Assembly (NCBI GenBank): GCA_044229535.1
Contig: JBGASU010000001.1
Span: 1,178,001-1,242,000, forward strand
From: CAZLFQ01 sp044229535
GTDB lineage: Bacteria > Pseudomonadota > Alphaproteobacteria > Rickettsiales > Midichloriaceae
Direction: 5' to 3'
DNA: 64,000 nt
Shown: piece by piece, positions 34,105 to 42,338 of the stretch
Layout of the letters: every line of letters starts with the position of its first letter
How positions within the stretch are numbered: the stretch's first letter is position 1
Position numbers and translations under genes: made by a program
Notes under the pieces: generated by a model
Seen by the model: the letters and a program-made list of their open reading frames with translations, nothing else
Database searches by the model: none
Told to the model about the DNA's origin: nothing

Positions 34105-34782
34105 CTACTTCTTACCTTTTGCAGGAGCAGCCGCTGCTTTACTAGCAGGAGCGGCTTTGCCAGCAGGTGTAGCTGCTGCTTCAGGTGTTGCAGCTGCTGC
34201 AGCTGGTTGATCAGATTCTTCTGTACGTCCTGTTATGGATATAACAGTGAAATCTGTTTTATCTACAGGTTTAACGCCTTCAGGTAATTTGATTTTGCTG
34301 ATGTGTAAGTTGTGACCGATTTCAAGTGCAGAAACATCAACTTCGATATGATGAGGAATCTTTGTTGGATGACATTCAAACATAATAGTTCTGTGTACAA
34401 CGTTAACAACGCCACCACGTTTAACACCAGGAGACTTTTCTTCACCAACCACTTTGATTGTTAAGCCAACTTTAACAGATGTGTCTTTGTTGATTCTTAA
34501 GAAATCCACGTGCTCTGGCATATCAGTTACTGGATGGAACTGGATTGCTTTAGGAAGGGTAGTGATAGTTTTGCCATTTAATACTATCTCAACTAGTCGA
34601 GTTTTAAACCCGCCTTTTTTAATTTCGGTATCAAGCTTATTTGATGATAAGTTGAACATCAGTTGTTCTTCTTTTCCGCCGTACATAACGCATGGTACTT
34701 TTCCTTCTCTTCTTGCCGCTCTAGCAGAGCCTTTACCAGCTCTAGCTTTTAATTCTGCTTCAAATCTTAATGTTTCTGTCAT
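34105..34782 (-). CDS. rplY: Ribosomal protein bL25 (Ctc form) with Ala/Lys tail
   Basis: A 225-residue long-form L25: the 5S rRNA-binding N-domain (ARAGKGSARAARREGKVPCVMYGGKE) and the C-terminal Ctc beta domain (HHIEVDVSALEIGHNLHISKIKLPEGV). After residue 190 comes a low-complexity Ala/Pro/Lys tail (repeats of AAAATPEAAATPAGKAAP type), like histone-H1-style tails seen in other alphaproteobacteria. It lies in a minus-strand run between prs and trmFO. Confidence 0.93.
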   Translation of the reverse strand: MTETLRFEAELKARAGKGSARAARREGKVPCVMYGGKEEQLMFNLSSNKLDTEIKKGGFKTRLVEIVLNGKTITTLPKAIQFHPVTDMPEHVDFLRINKDTSVKVGLTIKVVGEEKSPGVKRGGVVNVVHRTIMFECHPTKIPHHIEVDVSALEIGHNLHISKIKLPEGVKPVDKTDFTVISITGRTEESDQPAAAAATPEAAATPAGKAAPASKAAAAPAKGKK

Positions 34783-34809
34783 TTGCCGTAAACCTTTTTA
34801 AAATTCTAG

Positions 34810-35745
34810 TTATTCAAACAGGTTAGATACAGACTGCTCTGTGGCTATCCTGTTTATTGCTTCAGCGAAAATAGGTGCAATAGATATAGTTTTTATCTTT
34901 TTGCAGCCTGCCAGTTTTTTCGCATTGGAAATTGTATCAGTAATATAAAGTCCAGAAAGATCTGAACTTTCAACTTTTTCAATTGCACCTGATGTCAATA
35001 CGCCGTGCGTAATAAACGCACGAACGCTTTTTGCGCCATTTTCTATCAACGCCTTGGCAGCGTTACATAGAGTGCCCGCAGAATCTACTATATCATCGAT
35101 GATAATGCAATCTTTTTTATCAACATTCCCAATGATATTCATCACTTCAGAGACCCCAGGTTTATCACGACGCTTATCAACTATGGCCAAATCAGCGTTG
35201 TTTAACCTCTTAGCTAGAGCTCGTGCTCTTACTAGCCCTCCAACATCGGGAGATACCACTAAAAACTGCTGGTTTGGGAAGGTAGATTTAATATACTCTT
35301 CGAATACTGGTGTAGAGAATAGATTGTCTACGGGTATGTCAAAAAAACCTTGAATTTGGCCTGAATGCAGATCCATAGTGAGTACTCTATCAGCCCCAGC
35401 TGAGGTGAGGATGTCGGCTACAAGCTTTGCCGTGATAGGGGTTCTAGAATAAGGCTTTCGATCTTGTCTTGCGTACCCGTAATATGGGATTACAGCGGTA
35501 ATCCTACCAGCTGAAGCACGCTTTAAAGCATCTAATGTAACTAATAATTCCATTATATGATCATTTGCTGGGGCTGAAGTCGGTTGGATTATGAAAACAT
35601 CTTCGCCCCTGACAGACTCTCCAATTTCAACGAAAGTTTCATTGTCAGAGAAGCGTTGGATTTTGACGTTGGTTAAAGTCGTTTTTAAAATTTTTGATAT
35701 TTCCTGGGCAAGGGTAGTATTGCTAGTTCCGGCAATAAGTTTCAT
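34810..35745 (-). CDS. prs: Ribose-phosphate pyrophosphokinase
   Basis: A 311-residue PRPP synthetase: ATP loop RQDRKPYSRTPITAK, metal/substrate DLHSGQIQGFFDIPVDNL, and the PRPP-binding CIIIDDIVDSAGTL. It turns ribose 5-phosphate and ATP into PRPP for nucleotide, His and Trp pathways. Length and motifs are standard. Confidence 0.96.
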   Translation of the reverse strand: MKLIAGTSNTTLAQEISKILKTTLTNVKIQRFSDNETFVEIGESVRGEDVFIIQPTSAPANDHIMELLVTLDALKRASAGRITAVIPYYGYARQDRKPYSRTPITAKLVADILTSAGADRVLTMDLHSGQIQGFFDIPVDNLFSTPVFEEYIKSTFPNQQFLVVSPDVGGLVRARALAKRLNNADLAIVDKRRDKPGVSEVMNIIGNVDKKDCIIIDDIVDSAGTLCNAAKALIENGAKSVRAFITHGVLTSGAIEKVESSDLSGLYITDTISNAKKLAGCKKIKTISIAPIFAEAINRIATEQSVSNLFE

Positions 35746-35809
35746 AAGACTCCAAAGGTGTTTGGAATAGTATCTAATATCATTTAGATTGAATTTGCAA
35801 GTTGCTAAA

Positions 35810-36331
35810 CTATGAGAATGTATACTTTACTTCTGTATATTCCTTATTCCCAATTTTTCCGACTAGGTGAGTTGCGAACTTACAATGCTGCCTCTCATAA
35901 AATCTTCTAGCGGTTAGGTTGGCTTCTAGCATTACTATATCGAAAGGAATTAAGTTTTTATGTTTAAGATGTTCAAGAGCTTTATCCCAAAGCATTTTCC
36001 CAATACCCAAACCTTTAAATTCATCAAGCAAGTATATCGCATATAATTCGCCTTTTGAGGTTGAGTATTCTCTCATTGGTCCTGCGGAACAAAAGCCTAT
36101 AATTTCATCAGCAAGTATAGCAACGAATATTGAGCTATTTGCATCTAGATCTAAAATTAGTTTTTGCCAGCGGTGGCTCCTAGCTTTGAAATCTTTGGTA
36201 AGACTATTTAAATAGTCTTGATCAATGATGCCTTTATAACTTTCTTGCCAGCCTTTGATATGAACTGCAGCTATACCTTCTGCATCTTGAGAAAATGCAT
36301 TTCTTATAATTAGATTACCTAAGTTCTGCAT
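35810..36331 (-). CDS. GNAT N-acetyltransferase
   Basis: A 173-residue GNAT protein with the acetyl-CoA loop YLLDEFKGLGIGKMLWDKALEHL (motif A, Q/RxxGxG/A variant) and ANLTARRFYERQHCKFA (motif B). The substrate is unknown. The start overlaps the small FlhB-like gene by 17 bases, so it ends the histidine kinase-dapA-obgE-iscX run. Confidence 0.87.
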   Translation of the reverse strand: MQNLGNLIIRNAFSQDAEGIAAVHIKGWQESYKGIIDQDYLNSLTKDFKARSHRWQKLILDLDANSSIFVAILADEIIGFCSAGPMREYSTSKGELYAIYLLDEFKGLGIGKMLWDKALEHLKHKNLIPFDIVMLEANLTARRFYERQHCKFATHLVGKIGNKEYTEVKYTFS

Positions 36332-36614
36332 TTTTTTTATATATGTGAGCTAGTATTCCAGATACGGCAGCGTATGCTTCAAAAGGGATGTAGTCATCAA
36401 TCTCTAATATAGATAAAATTGAAATTAGTTGAGGGTCTTTCCTAATATCAACTTTGTGTTTTTTTGCTATTTGCAAAATTCGTTCTGCTACTTCGCCTTT
36501 GCCTTTCGCAGTTATCTTTGGGGCATGAAAATCTTTTTTATATTCTAAAGCGATAGCAATAAGTTTTTTATAATGCTCGCGCTCAGTTTCTGACATTTTT
36601 AATAAATCTGCCAT
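36315..36614 (-). CDS. Small FlhB C-terminal-like protein (FhlB type)
   Basis: A 99-residue protein matching only the cytosolic C-terminal domain of FlhB/YscU: HAPKITAKGKGEVAERILQIAKKHKVDIRKDPQLISILSILEIDDYIPFEAYAAVSGILAHIYK. In full FlhB this follows the NPTH autocleavage site, which here is absent: the expected NPTH-equivalent region reads KKDFHAPKI. Such free FlhB_C proteins (FhlB, Bacillus YlqH) can substitute for or modulate the export switch of the flagellar apparatus. With fliD, fliL and fliM in the window it supports a flagellum. It abuts iscX. Confidence 0.85.
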   Translation of the reverse strand: MADLLKMSETEREHYKKLIAIALEYKKDFHAPKITAKGKGEVAERILQIAKKHKVDIRKDPQLISILSILEIDDYIPFEAYAAVSGILAHIYKKNAELR

Positions 36615-36808
36615 TAACTCCTCTCATCAAGCCATGCTGCTTGAATCGCCTCTAAGATCTTTTCATTGCACCTGTTTGGTAGGTCGTCGAAGCCATCAAT
36701 ATTTAAAACATATTTCTGCAGTTCAGTAAATTTCACCTGCATAACATTCGTATTGGGATATTTCTCTTCCAAACAAATTGCTATATCGTAAATATCAGTC
36801 CATTTCAT
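36614..36808 (-). CDS. iscX: Iron-sulfur assembly protein IscX
   Basis: A 64-residue acidic protein matching IscX/YfhJ end to end: MKWTDIYDIAICLEEKYPN, VKFTELQKYVLNIDGFDD and NEKILEAIQAAWLDE. It binds IscS and iron and tunes Fe-S cluster synthesis. Usually it sits in the isc operon; here it is between obgE and the FlhB-like gene, overlapping obgE by 14 bases. Confidence 0.93.
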   Translation of the reverse strand: MKWTDIYDIAICLEEKYPNTNVMQVKFTELQKYVLNIDGFDDLPNRCNEKILEAIQAAWLDERS

Positions 36809-37808
36809 TTTGTAACTCTCTGAAAGATTTTACTTCTTTCATTAATATCTTTACTATTTCATTTATACCATCTCGGGTAGCTCCTGAACAAGTAAGTATT
36901 TTATGCTTTGTGTGTTTCTTCAATTTGTCGATAACTTTTTTAACTGCAGTTTCTGAAAGTAAATCAGTTTTACTAAGAACGATTAATTCTTTTTTATCGT
37001 TAATTTTATCAGAGTAGCTTTCTAATTCTTTACGGATTGTTTTATAATCCTTAACAACACTTTTAGAAGTGCAATCGATTAGGTGTAGCAATATTCCGCA
37101 ACGCTCTATGTGTTTTAAAAATTTATCTCCTAAACCCACTCCTTCACTAGCTCCTTCAATCAAGCCCGGTAAATCTGCGATTACAAATTCATCATCCTTA
37201 TAATACACCACGCCGAGTTGAGGTTTTATTGTTGTGAATGGATAGTCTGCGATCTTTGGTTTAGCTGCAGAGACTACCGAAAGAAATGTCGATTTTCCAG
37301 CGTTCGGCAAACCTACTAAACCAACATCAGAAAGTAATTTTAATTTTAACCAAACCCAAAGTTCATCACCAACAAATCCGGGAGTTGCTCTTCTGGGCGC
37401 TTGGTTTACAGAGCTTTTAAAATTGATATTGCCCTTACCTCCATCACCACCTTTTGCAATCAAAAATTCTTCCCCATCCACATTCATATCTTTGATAACT
37501 GTGGAGCTATCCTCAGACATTATCTGTGTTCCCACTGGCACACCCACATAAAGAGTTGCTCCAGCTTTGCCAGAACAATTTCTGCCTTTTCCAGATTCAC
37601 CATTCTTGGCTTTAAAGTGTTGGCGGTATCTAAAGTCAATTAGCGTGTTGAGATCTTTTGTTGCACGAAACACGATGTCAGAGCCTTTGCCGCCATTGCC
37701 ACCATCTGGGCCGCCTTCTTCAATAAATTTTTCGCGACGAAAGCTTATACAGCCACGTCCACCATCTCCTGCCTTTAGGTAAATCTTCGCTTCATCAATA
37801 AAATGCAT
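36795..37808 (-). CDS. obgE: GTPase ObgE/CgtA
   Basis: A 337-residue Obg GTPase. The glycine-rich Obg fold fills residues 1-158 (GGRGCISFRREKFIEEGGPDGG), then the G domain: G1 GLPNAGKSTFL, G3 DLPGLIEGAS, G4 LSKTDL. It helps late 50S assembly and ties ribosome making to growth. It has no extra C-terminal OCT domain, as in many alphaproteobacteria. It follows dapA after 7 bases. Confidence 0.95.
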   Translation of the reverse strand: MHFIDEAKIYLKAGDGGRGCISFRREKFIEEGGPDGGNGGKGSDIVFRATKDLNTLIDFRYRQHFKAKNGESGKGRNCSGKAGATLYVGVPVGTQIMSEDSSTVIKDMNVDGEEFLIAKGGDGGKGNINFKSSVNQAPRRATPGFVGDELWVWLKLKLLSDVGLVGLPNAGKSTFLSVVSAAKPKIADYPFTTIKPQLGVVYYKDDEFVIADLPGLIEGASEGVGLGDKFLKHIERCGILLHLIDCTSKSVVKDYKTIRKELESYSDKINDKKELIVLSKTDLLSETAVKKVIDKLKKHTKHKILTCSGATRDGINEIVKILMKEVKSFRELQNEMD

Positions 37809-37815
37809 TTTCTTA

Positions 37816-38691
37816 CTAAATTAATTTTAATGCTGCCAGTGCATTATCTACAATGATTTTGCTCTTTTCTTGTAATGGTATTAGTGGCAGTCTTACGTTT
37901 TCATTACACATACCCATTTTGGATAGTGCGTACTTAACTGGTATTGGATTAGTCTCGCAGAACATTGAGAGCGTCAATTCTGTCAAACTCCTGTGCTTAT
38001 TCAATGCTTCTGAGAAATTCCCTTGTTGCATATCTTTTTGGATTTCCATGCAAAGTCTTGGCATGATGTTGCCAACAACTGAAATACATCCAACACCGCC
38101 ATTAGCATTGAAGCCAACGGCATCGGGGTCATCGCCAGTAAACATTAAAAAGTTTTTGTCTTTCAATGATTGGTACATAAATAAAGGTCGACTCGCACCT
38201 GTACAATCCTTTATCCCTACAATATTTTTTAGCTCAGAGAGTTTACCTATAGTTTCGTCAGATATATTCACGACAACTCTGCTAGGTGCATTGTAAAGTA
38301 GAACTGGTAATTCTACATTGTCATTTACAGCTTTATAGTGTTGGAACAATCCTTCTTGCGTAGGCTTATTATAGTAAGGCGCAATAATAAGTGCGCCATC
38401 AGCACCAAGTTCTTTGGCATGTTTGGAATACTTAATAGTCAAATCTGTAGAATTTGAACCTGTGCCCACAATGACTTGTGCTTTTTTGCTCACTACAGAT
38501 ATACAAGTTTTAACCAAGATATCACGCTCTTCAGCGTTAAGGGTTGGAGACTCTCCTGTGGTGCCAAGAACTACAACTCCATTCACACCCTCTTGAACTT
38601 GCCAGTCGACAAGTTTCTTAAAAGCTTCAATATCAATTGAATTGTCTTTCTTAAAAGGCGTAATTAACGCTGTATATAAACCCTTAAACAT
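37816..38691 (-). CDS. dapA: 4-hydroxy-tetrahydrodipicolinate synthase
   Basis: A 291-residue TIM-barrel lyase: GVVVLGTTGESPTL (pyruvate-site Thr-Thr), LLYNAPSRV (Tyr of the relay) and Schiff-base Lys in VGIKDCTG. It joins pyruvate with aspartate semialdehyde, the first step to diaminopimelate and lysine, needed for the wall that PBP1A and DacF act on. It lies 6 bases after the histidine kinase. Confidence 0.95.
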   Translation of the reverse strand: MFKGLYTALITPFKKDNSIDIEAFKKLVDWQVQEGVNGVVVLGTTGESPTLNAEERDILVKTCISVVSKKAQVIVGTGSNSTDLTIKYSKHAKELGADGALIIAPYYNKPTQEGLFQHYKAVNDNVELPVLLYNAPSRVVVNISDETIGKLSELKNIVGIKDCTGASRPLFMYQSLKDKNFLMFTGDDPDAVGFNANGGVGCISVVGNIMPRLCMEIQKDMQQGNFSEALNKHRSLTELTLSMFCETNPIPVKYALSKMGMCNENVRLPLIPLQEKSKIIVDNALAALKLI

Positions 38692-38697
38692 TCATCC

Positions 38698-40524
38698 TCA
38701 CTTTATGGCGCGGTATTTCGGTAGAGATATCACTATCTCGGTACCAATCCCCTCTTGACTAGAGATGGATAAATCCGCATCGTGCAATTCTAGCACACTT
38801 TTTACAATAGTTAAACCTAAGCCTATGCCACGATGGAACTTAGTAAGTATATTTCCAGAATATTCAAAGGCTTGAGTGATTCTCTCTAAGTCGGCTTCTT
38901 GTATTCCTAAGCCATTATCTGAGATTGAGATTATTAATCTTGAGTTATATAGATATGATTTAATTTTTATTTGAGGGTTGGGTTGTTTGGAGAAAGTTAT
39001 GCTATTATCTAAAATGCAGACCAGTACTTTAACAAACTTATCCACATCAACCAGTATTTTTGGAAGATTTGATTCAAGGGACTCAACAACATCTATATGT
39101 TTTAAGTTGATGCGTGTATATACTTGCGATACCGCTTGCTCAATCAAATTTTTTATAGTTATTGTCGATTCAGAAAGTTTAATTTTCCCAGAATCATAAT
39201 CTGCAAGATTAATTACTTTATTAATGTTTTCTAATAGCTCTTTACCAGATTGTTTGATCATCTGGAGGTATTCTAAGTTTGCCTGATCTTTGTTTATGGA
39301 TTCTAAAATCTCTGCTGCTCCTAGAATATGGTTTAGTGGTGTTCTAAATTCATGTTGTAGATTTCTTATGAAATCGGATTTTGCGTTGCTAGCCATTAGA
39401 GTTTTTTCTGCCAAAAACTCTAATTTTTGGTTGGCTTCTGAAAGTGCAAATTTTTGCTCTACAACTTTTTTTAAAGAGTTGCTTAGTATTTCAAGTTCAT
39501 GCGTATTATAGGTTTTGAATGTAATATTTGGGTTGTCAGAGGCAATTTGCTGAGCTCTACGAGTGAGTTGAGTTATCGGTTTAAGTAAAGTGGTTCTAAT
39601 AAATAGAGTTAGAAATACGCATGATAGTAAAATTACCAAAATGTCGTAAAGTGATCTGAGCATACTGCTTAAATAGTGTTCGGAAGTAGGCTCTTCTTGA
39701 ATTTTAACAAAAGCATAGAATGGTAGTTGTCCCATCTTTTTTATTACTGCCAAGTCAGCCCCAAAATTAGTCCAACTATTTTCATTTGTGCTGGTTATGA
39801 AAATATCTGAGATGCTCTTTGCAGATTCTGTAAGTATAGAGAGTGAATATTGATCAAAGGCCTCGTCATCAGAGTCAATGATCACGGATCCATCTTTATA
39901 AACTATGGTGTAATTAATGGCTTGGCTCAGTTCGAAGGTTTTGTTAAGATTATTTCGAAATTTTTCTATGTTAAACCCACCAATTAGTGTTCCTATATGC
40001 TGCCCACTATGATTTTTAATCCCGAGCCCAAAAGGAATTTGTAGTTCATTACTTGCTGATTCAACAACGGGTTGTCCCAAAAAAAGTTTTTCTGGTTCAG
40101 ATAATGCTTTTTTTAGATATTTTCTATTATCGGTTTGTAGAGGTATTGGTGACTTCAAAATACCTGAAGATGTATCAACGGTTATTGTTGCGGTCTTTGC
40201 ATCATACCAGCCGAGGGTGTTCCAGCCGTCTTTTACGTAATTAGTTTTATCGAAATCTGAAATGATTTCATATACAGCCGTAGGTTCGGTTTGGTGTAAT
40301 TTTGCTATTATCCTGCCTTTTTGTAGCAAGGTGCTTTCTGTGACCGCAATGGTAGTTAAAAAGTAGTTTTCAATACCATTAGATATGTCAATTAATTTTT
40401 CTTTTGTACTTTCAATATGTAGCTGGTTGATTCTATTGAAATACCAAAAAGTCAGAACTAAGAAAATTATTAGTTCCACTACTAGAAGTTTATGAATGTA
40501 TTTTCTAGTCTTTCTGACTTCCAT
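38698..40524 (-). CDS. Orphan membrane sensor histidine kinase
   Basis: A 608-residue kinase from ATG 40524; the open frame up to 40593 runs into tRNA-Pro and is rejected. A membrane helix at about residues 12-29, then a periplasmic sensor of about 270 residues resembling a dCACHE/PAS-type double domain (DGWNTLGWYDAKTAT, GTLIGGFNIEKF), a second helix (LVILLSCVFLTLFI, about 310), HAMP, HisKA with H391 in LQHEFRTPLNH, and HATPase with N box DNSITFS, G1 ISDNGLGI and G2 GIGLGLTIVKSV. No receiver domain and no response regulator nearby. It is the distal part of a tRNA-Pro transcript and may sense small ligands outside the cell. Confidence 0.9.
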   Translation of the reverse strand: MEVRKTRKYIHKLLVVELIIFLVLTFWYFNRINQLHIESTKEKLIDISNGIENYFLTTIAVTESTLLQKGRIIAKLHQTEPTAVYEIISDFDKTNYVKDGWNTLGWYDAKTATITVDTSSGILKSPIPLQTDNRKYLKKALSEPEKLFLGQPVVESASNELQIPFGLGIKNHSGQHIGTLIGGFNIEKFRNNLNKTFELSQAINYTIVYKDGSVIIDSDDEAFDQYSLSILTESAKSISDIFITSTNENSWTNFGADLAVIKKMGQLPFYAFVKIQEEPTSEHYLSSMLRSLYDILVILLSCVFLTLFIRTTLLKPITQLTRRAQQIASDNPNITFKTYNTHELEILSNSLKKVVEQKFALSEANQKLEFLAEKTLMASNAKSDFIRNLQHEFRTPLNHILGAAEILESINKDQANLEYLQMIKQSGKELLENINKVINLADYDSGKIKLSESTITIKNLIEQAVSQVYTRINLKHIDVVESLESNLPKILVDVDKFVKVLVCILDNSITFSKQPNPQIKIKSYLYNSRLIISISDNGLGIQEADLERITQAFEYSGNILTKFHRGIGLGLTIVKSVLELHDADLSISSQEGIGTEIVISLPKYRAIK

Positions 40525-40549
40525 CGCAAAACCGAAAAGGTGATTCAAG

Positions 40550-40626
40550 TGGTCGGAGCAGAGAGATTTGAACTCCCGACCCCCTGTACCCAAAACAGGT
40601 GCGCTACCAGGCTGCGCTATGCTCCG
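40550..40626 (-). tRNA. tRNA-Pro (TGG)
   Basis: A 77-base cloverleaf with encoded CCA: acceptor CGGAGCA/TGCTCCG, D arm AGCGCAGCCTGGTAGCGC, anticodon stem CCTGT/ACAGG with loop TTTGGGT (anticodon TGG), T arm GGGAGTTCAAATCTC. It lies 25 bases upstream of the histidine kinase ATG on the same strand. Confidence 0.97.
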
Positions 40627-40644
40627 CTATCCACTAGGTAAAAG

Positions 40645-40661
40645 GGTTTTATTATAAAACC
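40645..40661 (-). terminator. AT-rich perfect palindrome between the BamF-like gene and tRNA-Pro
   Basis: GGTTTTAT-T-ATAAAACC is a perfect 8+8 inverted repeat. On the minus strand it is followed by CTTTT, so it may be a weak terminator for the BamF-like gene; the same stretch holds TATAAT, which could be the -10 box of tRNA-Pro (no good -35 seen). The two readings cannot be separated here. Confidence 0.4.
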
Positions 40662-40690
40662 ATCTAATTTGCAAGTATTACCTTGGGATT

Positions 40691-41212
40691 TTAGTTAAAA
40701 ATTCTTTCAAGTGTAGATTTGCTTTGCATTTTAACTTCGCCATCATTTATGGCTTTTCCTTGCTCCGCATTAGTTTGTAGCCTTTCTTTTTCTGTCACAG
40801 GGTTGATAATAGGGTCACCATCTGGGTTGAGTTTTGATATAGTCTTTCTTATGACTCCTTTATCTGTCTTGTTTTTTTTATGATCGATTAGATCTTGGTC
40901 TACAGCCTTCTTAGCTTGAGTCTTGGGATGTTCTTTATCAAACTCTTTTAAAAAATTTTCATCTTCATTGGAGAATTTAGTATTTTGTTCTTTTGCCGCC
41001 GCTTGAGGGGCGATAGAAATTTGACTGGGTTGTACAGGGGTATCTGGTTGCTGAAGATTAAATTCTGGTGGAACACTTAAAGGAGGGTTTGATATCACCA
41101 TAAACTCATCGGGAGCTGGTTTCTTAAGCCCAAGTGTTGATTTTACGTCATAGCTCTCGCATGCGGCAAGAGATAGCAGTGTAGAGACAATGAATAAATT
41201 TTTCTTGTTCAT
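40691..41212 (-). CDS. DUF3035 lipoprotein, BamF-like
   Basis: A 173-residue lipoprotein (signal MNKKNLFIVSTLLSLAACES, lipobox LAAC). The segment GLKKPAPDEFMVISNPPLSVPPEFNLQQP is the DUF3035 hallmark; in Caulobacter this family includes BamF, a BAM-complex lipoprotein. The remainder is charged and largely disordered. It would help outer-membrane barrel insertion, of which the porin at 1346 is one client. Confidence 0.85.
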   Translation of the reverse strand: MNKKNLFIVSTLLSLAACESYDVKSTLGLKKPAPDEFMVISNPPLSVPPEFNLQQPDTPVQPSQISIAPQAAAKEQNTKFSNEDENFLKEFDKEHPKTQAKKAVDQDLIDHKKNKTDKGVIRKTISKLNPDGDPIINPVTEKERLQTNAEQGKAINDGEVKMQSKSTLERIFN

Positions 41213-41284
41213 GGTAAAGTTTATGGAAAAGTTTAGATAAATATGTACAATTCTTTTGAATAAAACTCAAGGAATTATTGATCT

Positions 41285-42295
41285 ATGGGCAATTCTAAGA
41301 AAACTGCGGTGGTACTTTTTAATTTAGGAGGACCTGATAAATTAGAATCTGTTGAGCCATTTTTATTCAATCTTTTTTACGATCCTGCTATAATAAACTT
41401 TCCCAATCCTCTTAGGTATTTACTGGCGAAATTCATATCAGCTAGAAGAACTAGTAAAGCTTCTGAAATATATAAGCTTATGGGGGGAAAGTCCCCGATA
41501 GTTGAGCAGACTGAGTTGCAAGTAAAAGCCCTTGAAAATACTCTGAAGACAAGTGATGAGGAGTATAAAGTATTTTTCTTCATGAGGTATTGGAAGCCTT
41601 CTATTGATGATGTGATTGGTCAGATTGAAGAATATAAACCATCTGAAATAGTGCTTTTGCCCCTATACCCACAATTTTCAACTACGACTACTGCCAGTGG
41701 GTTTAAATATTGGAAAGATAATTTAAATGGAAGATTATCAGGTATACCAGTCAGAAGTCCGTGCTGCTATTTTGATAGCGAAGGATTTATAGACGCGTAT
41801 GCGCAAAGCATAGTCCCAGTCTATTTAAAGGCTCAAAGATTAGGCAAGCCAAGGGTTTTGTTCTCAGCGCACGGCATTCCGAAAAATAGAGTTGAGCAGG
41901 GAGATCCATATGAGTTTCAAGTTCAAAAGTCTGTGGAAGGCATAGTTAAAAAGCTGGCGATCGAAGAATTAGACTATGTTATATGTTACCAAAGCAAGGT
42001 TGGTCCTTTAGAATGGTTGGGGCCATCTACAGAGAATGAGATTAAAAGAGCAGCTAAAGAAGGTTTGTCGGTTATTGTGGTGCCAGTAGCTTTTGTTTCA
42101 GAGCACTCCGAGACTTTAGTAGAGTTAGATATCGAATACAAGCATATGGCAGAGCAGCTTGGAGTCACGGGGTATTATAGAATTCCTGCTATCACAACAC
42201 ATAAAAGTTTTATTGAGTGTTTGAAACAAGAAGTTCTATCGGTACAAAACAGATCATGTAACTTCACGAAATGTGGTCTTCATAAAGTGGCATAA
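41285..42295 (+). CDS. hemH: Ferrochelatase
   Basis: A 336-residue enzyme inserting Fe2+ into protoporphyrin IX: VVLFNLGGPDKLESV start, LPLYPQFSTTTTAS, catalytic His in FSAHGIPKN and Glu in FVSEHSETLVELDIEYK. The C-terminal NRSCNFTKCGL has two Cys near the chain end. It is divergent from the BamF-like gene. Confidence 0.95.
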   Translation: MGNSKKTAVVLFNLGGPDKLESVEPFLFNLFYDPAIINFPNPLRYLLAKFISARRTSKASEIYKLMGGKSPIVEQTELQVKALENTLKTSDEEYKVFFFMRYWKPSIDDVIGQIEEYKPSEIVLLPLYPQFSTTTTASGFKYWKDNLNGRLSGIPVRSPCCYFDSEGFIDAYAQSIVPVYLKAQRLGKPRVLFSAHGIPKNRVEQGDPYEFQVQKSVEGIVKKLAIEELDYVICYQSKVGPLEWLGPSTENEIKRAAKEGLSVIVVPVAFVSEHSETLVELDIEYKHMAEQLGVTGYYRIPAITTHKSFIECLKQEVLSVQNRSCNFTKCGLHKVA

Positions 42296-42338
42296 AAGTT
42301 GCTTTGTTGGATAGTTACATTCGATGTTGGTAGTAACT

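Noticed and set aside
40525..40593. Upstream extension of the histidine kinase
   Set aside because: The stretch overlaps tRNA-Pro; MEVRKTRKY at 40524 gives a normal cytosolic start before the first membrane helix.
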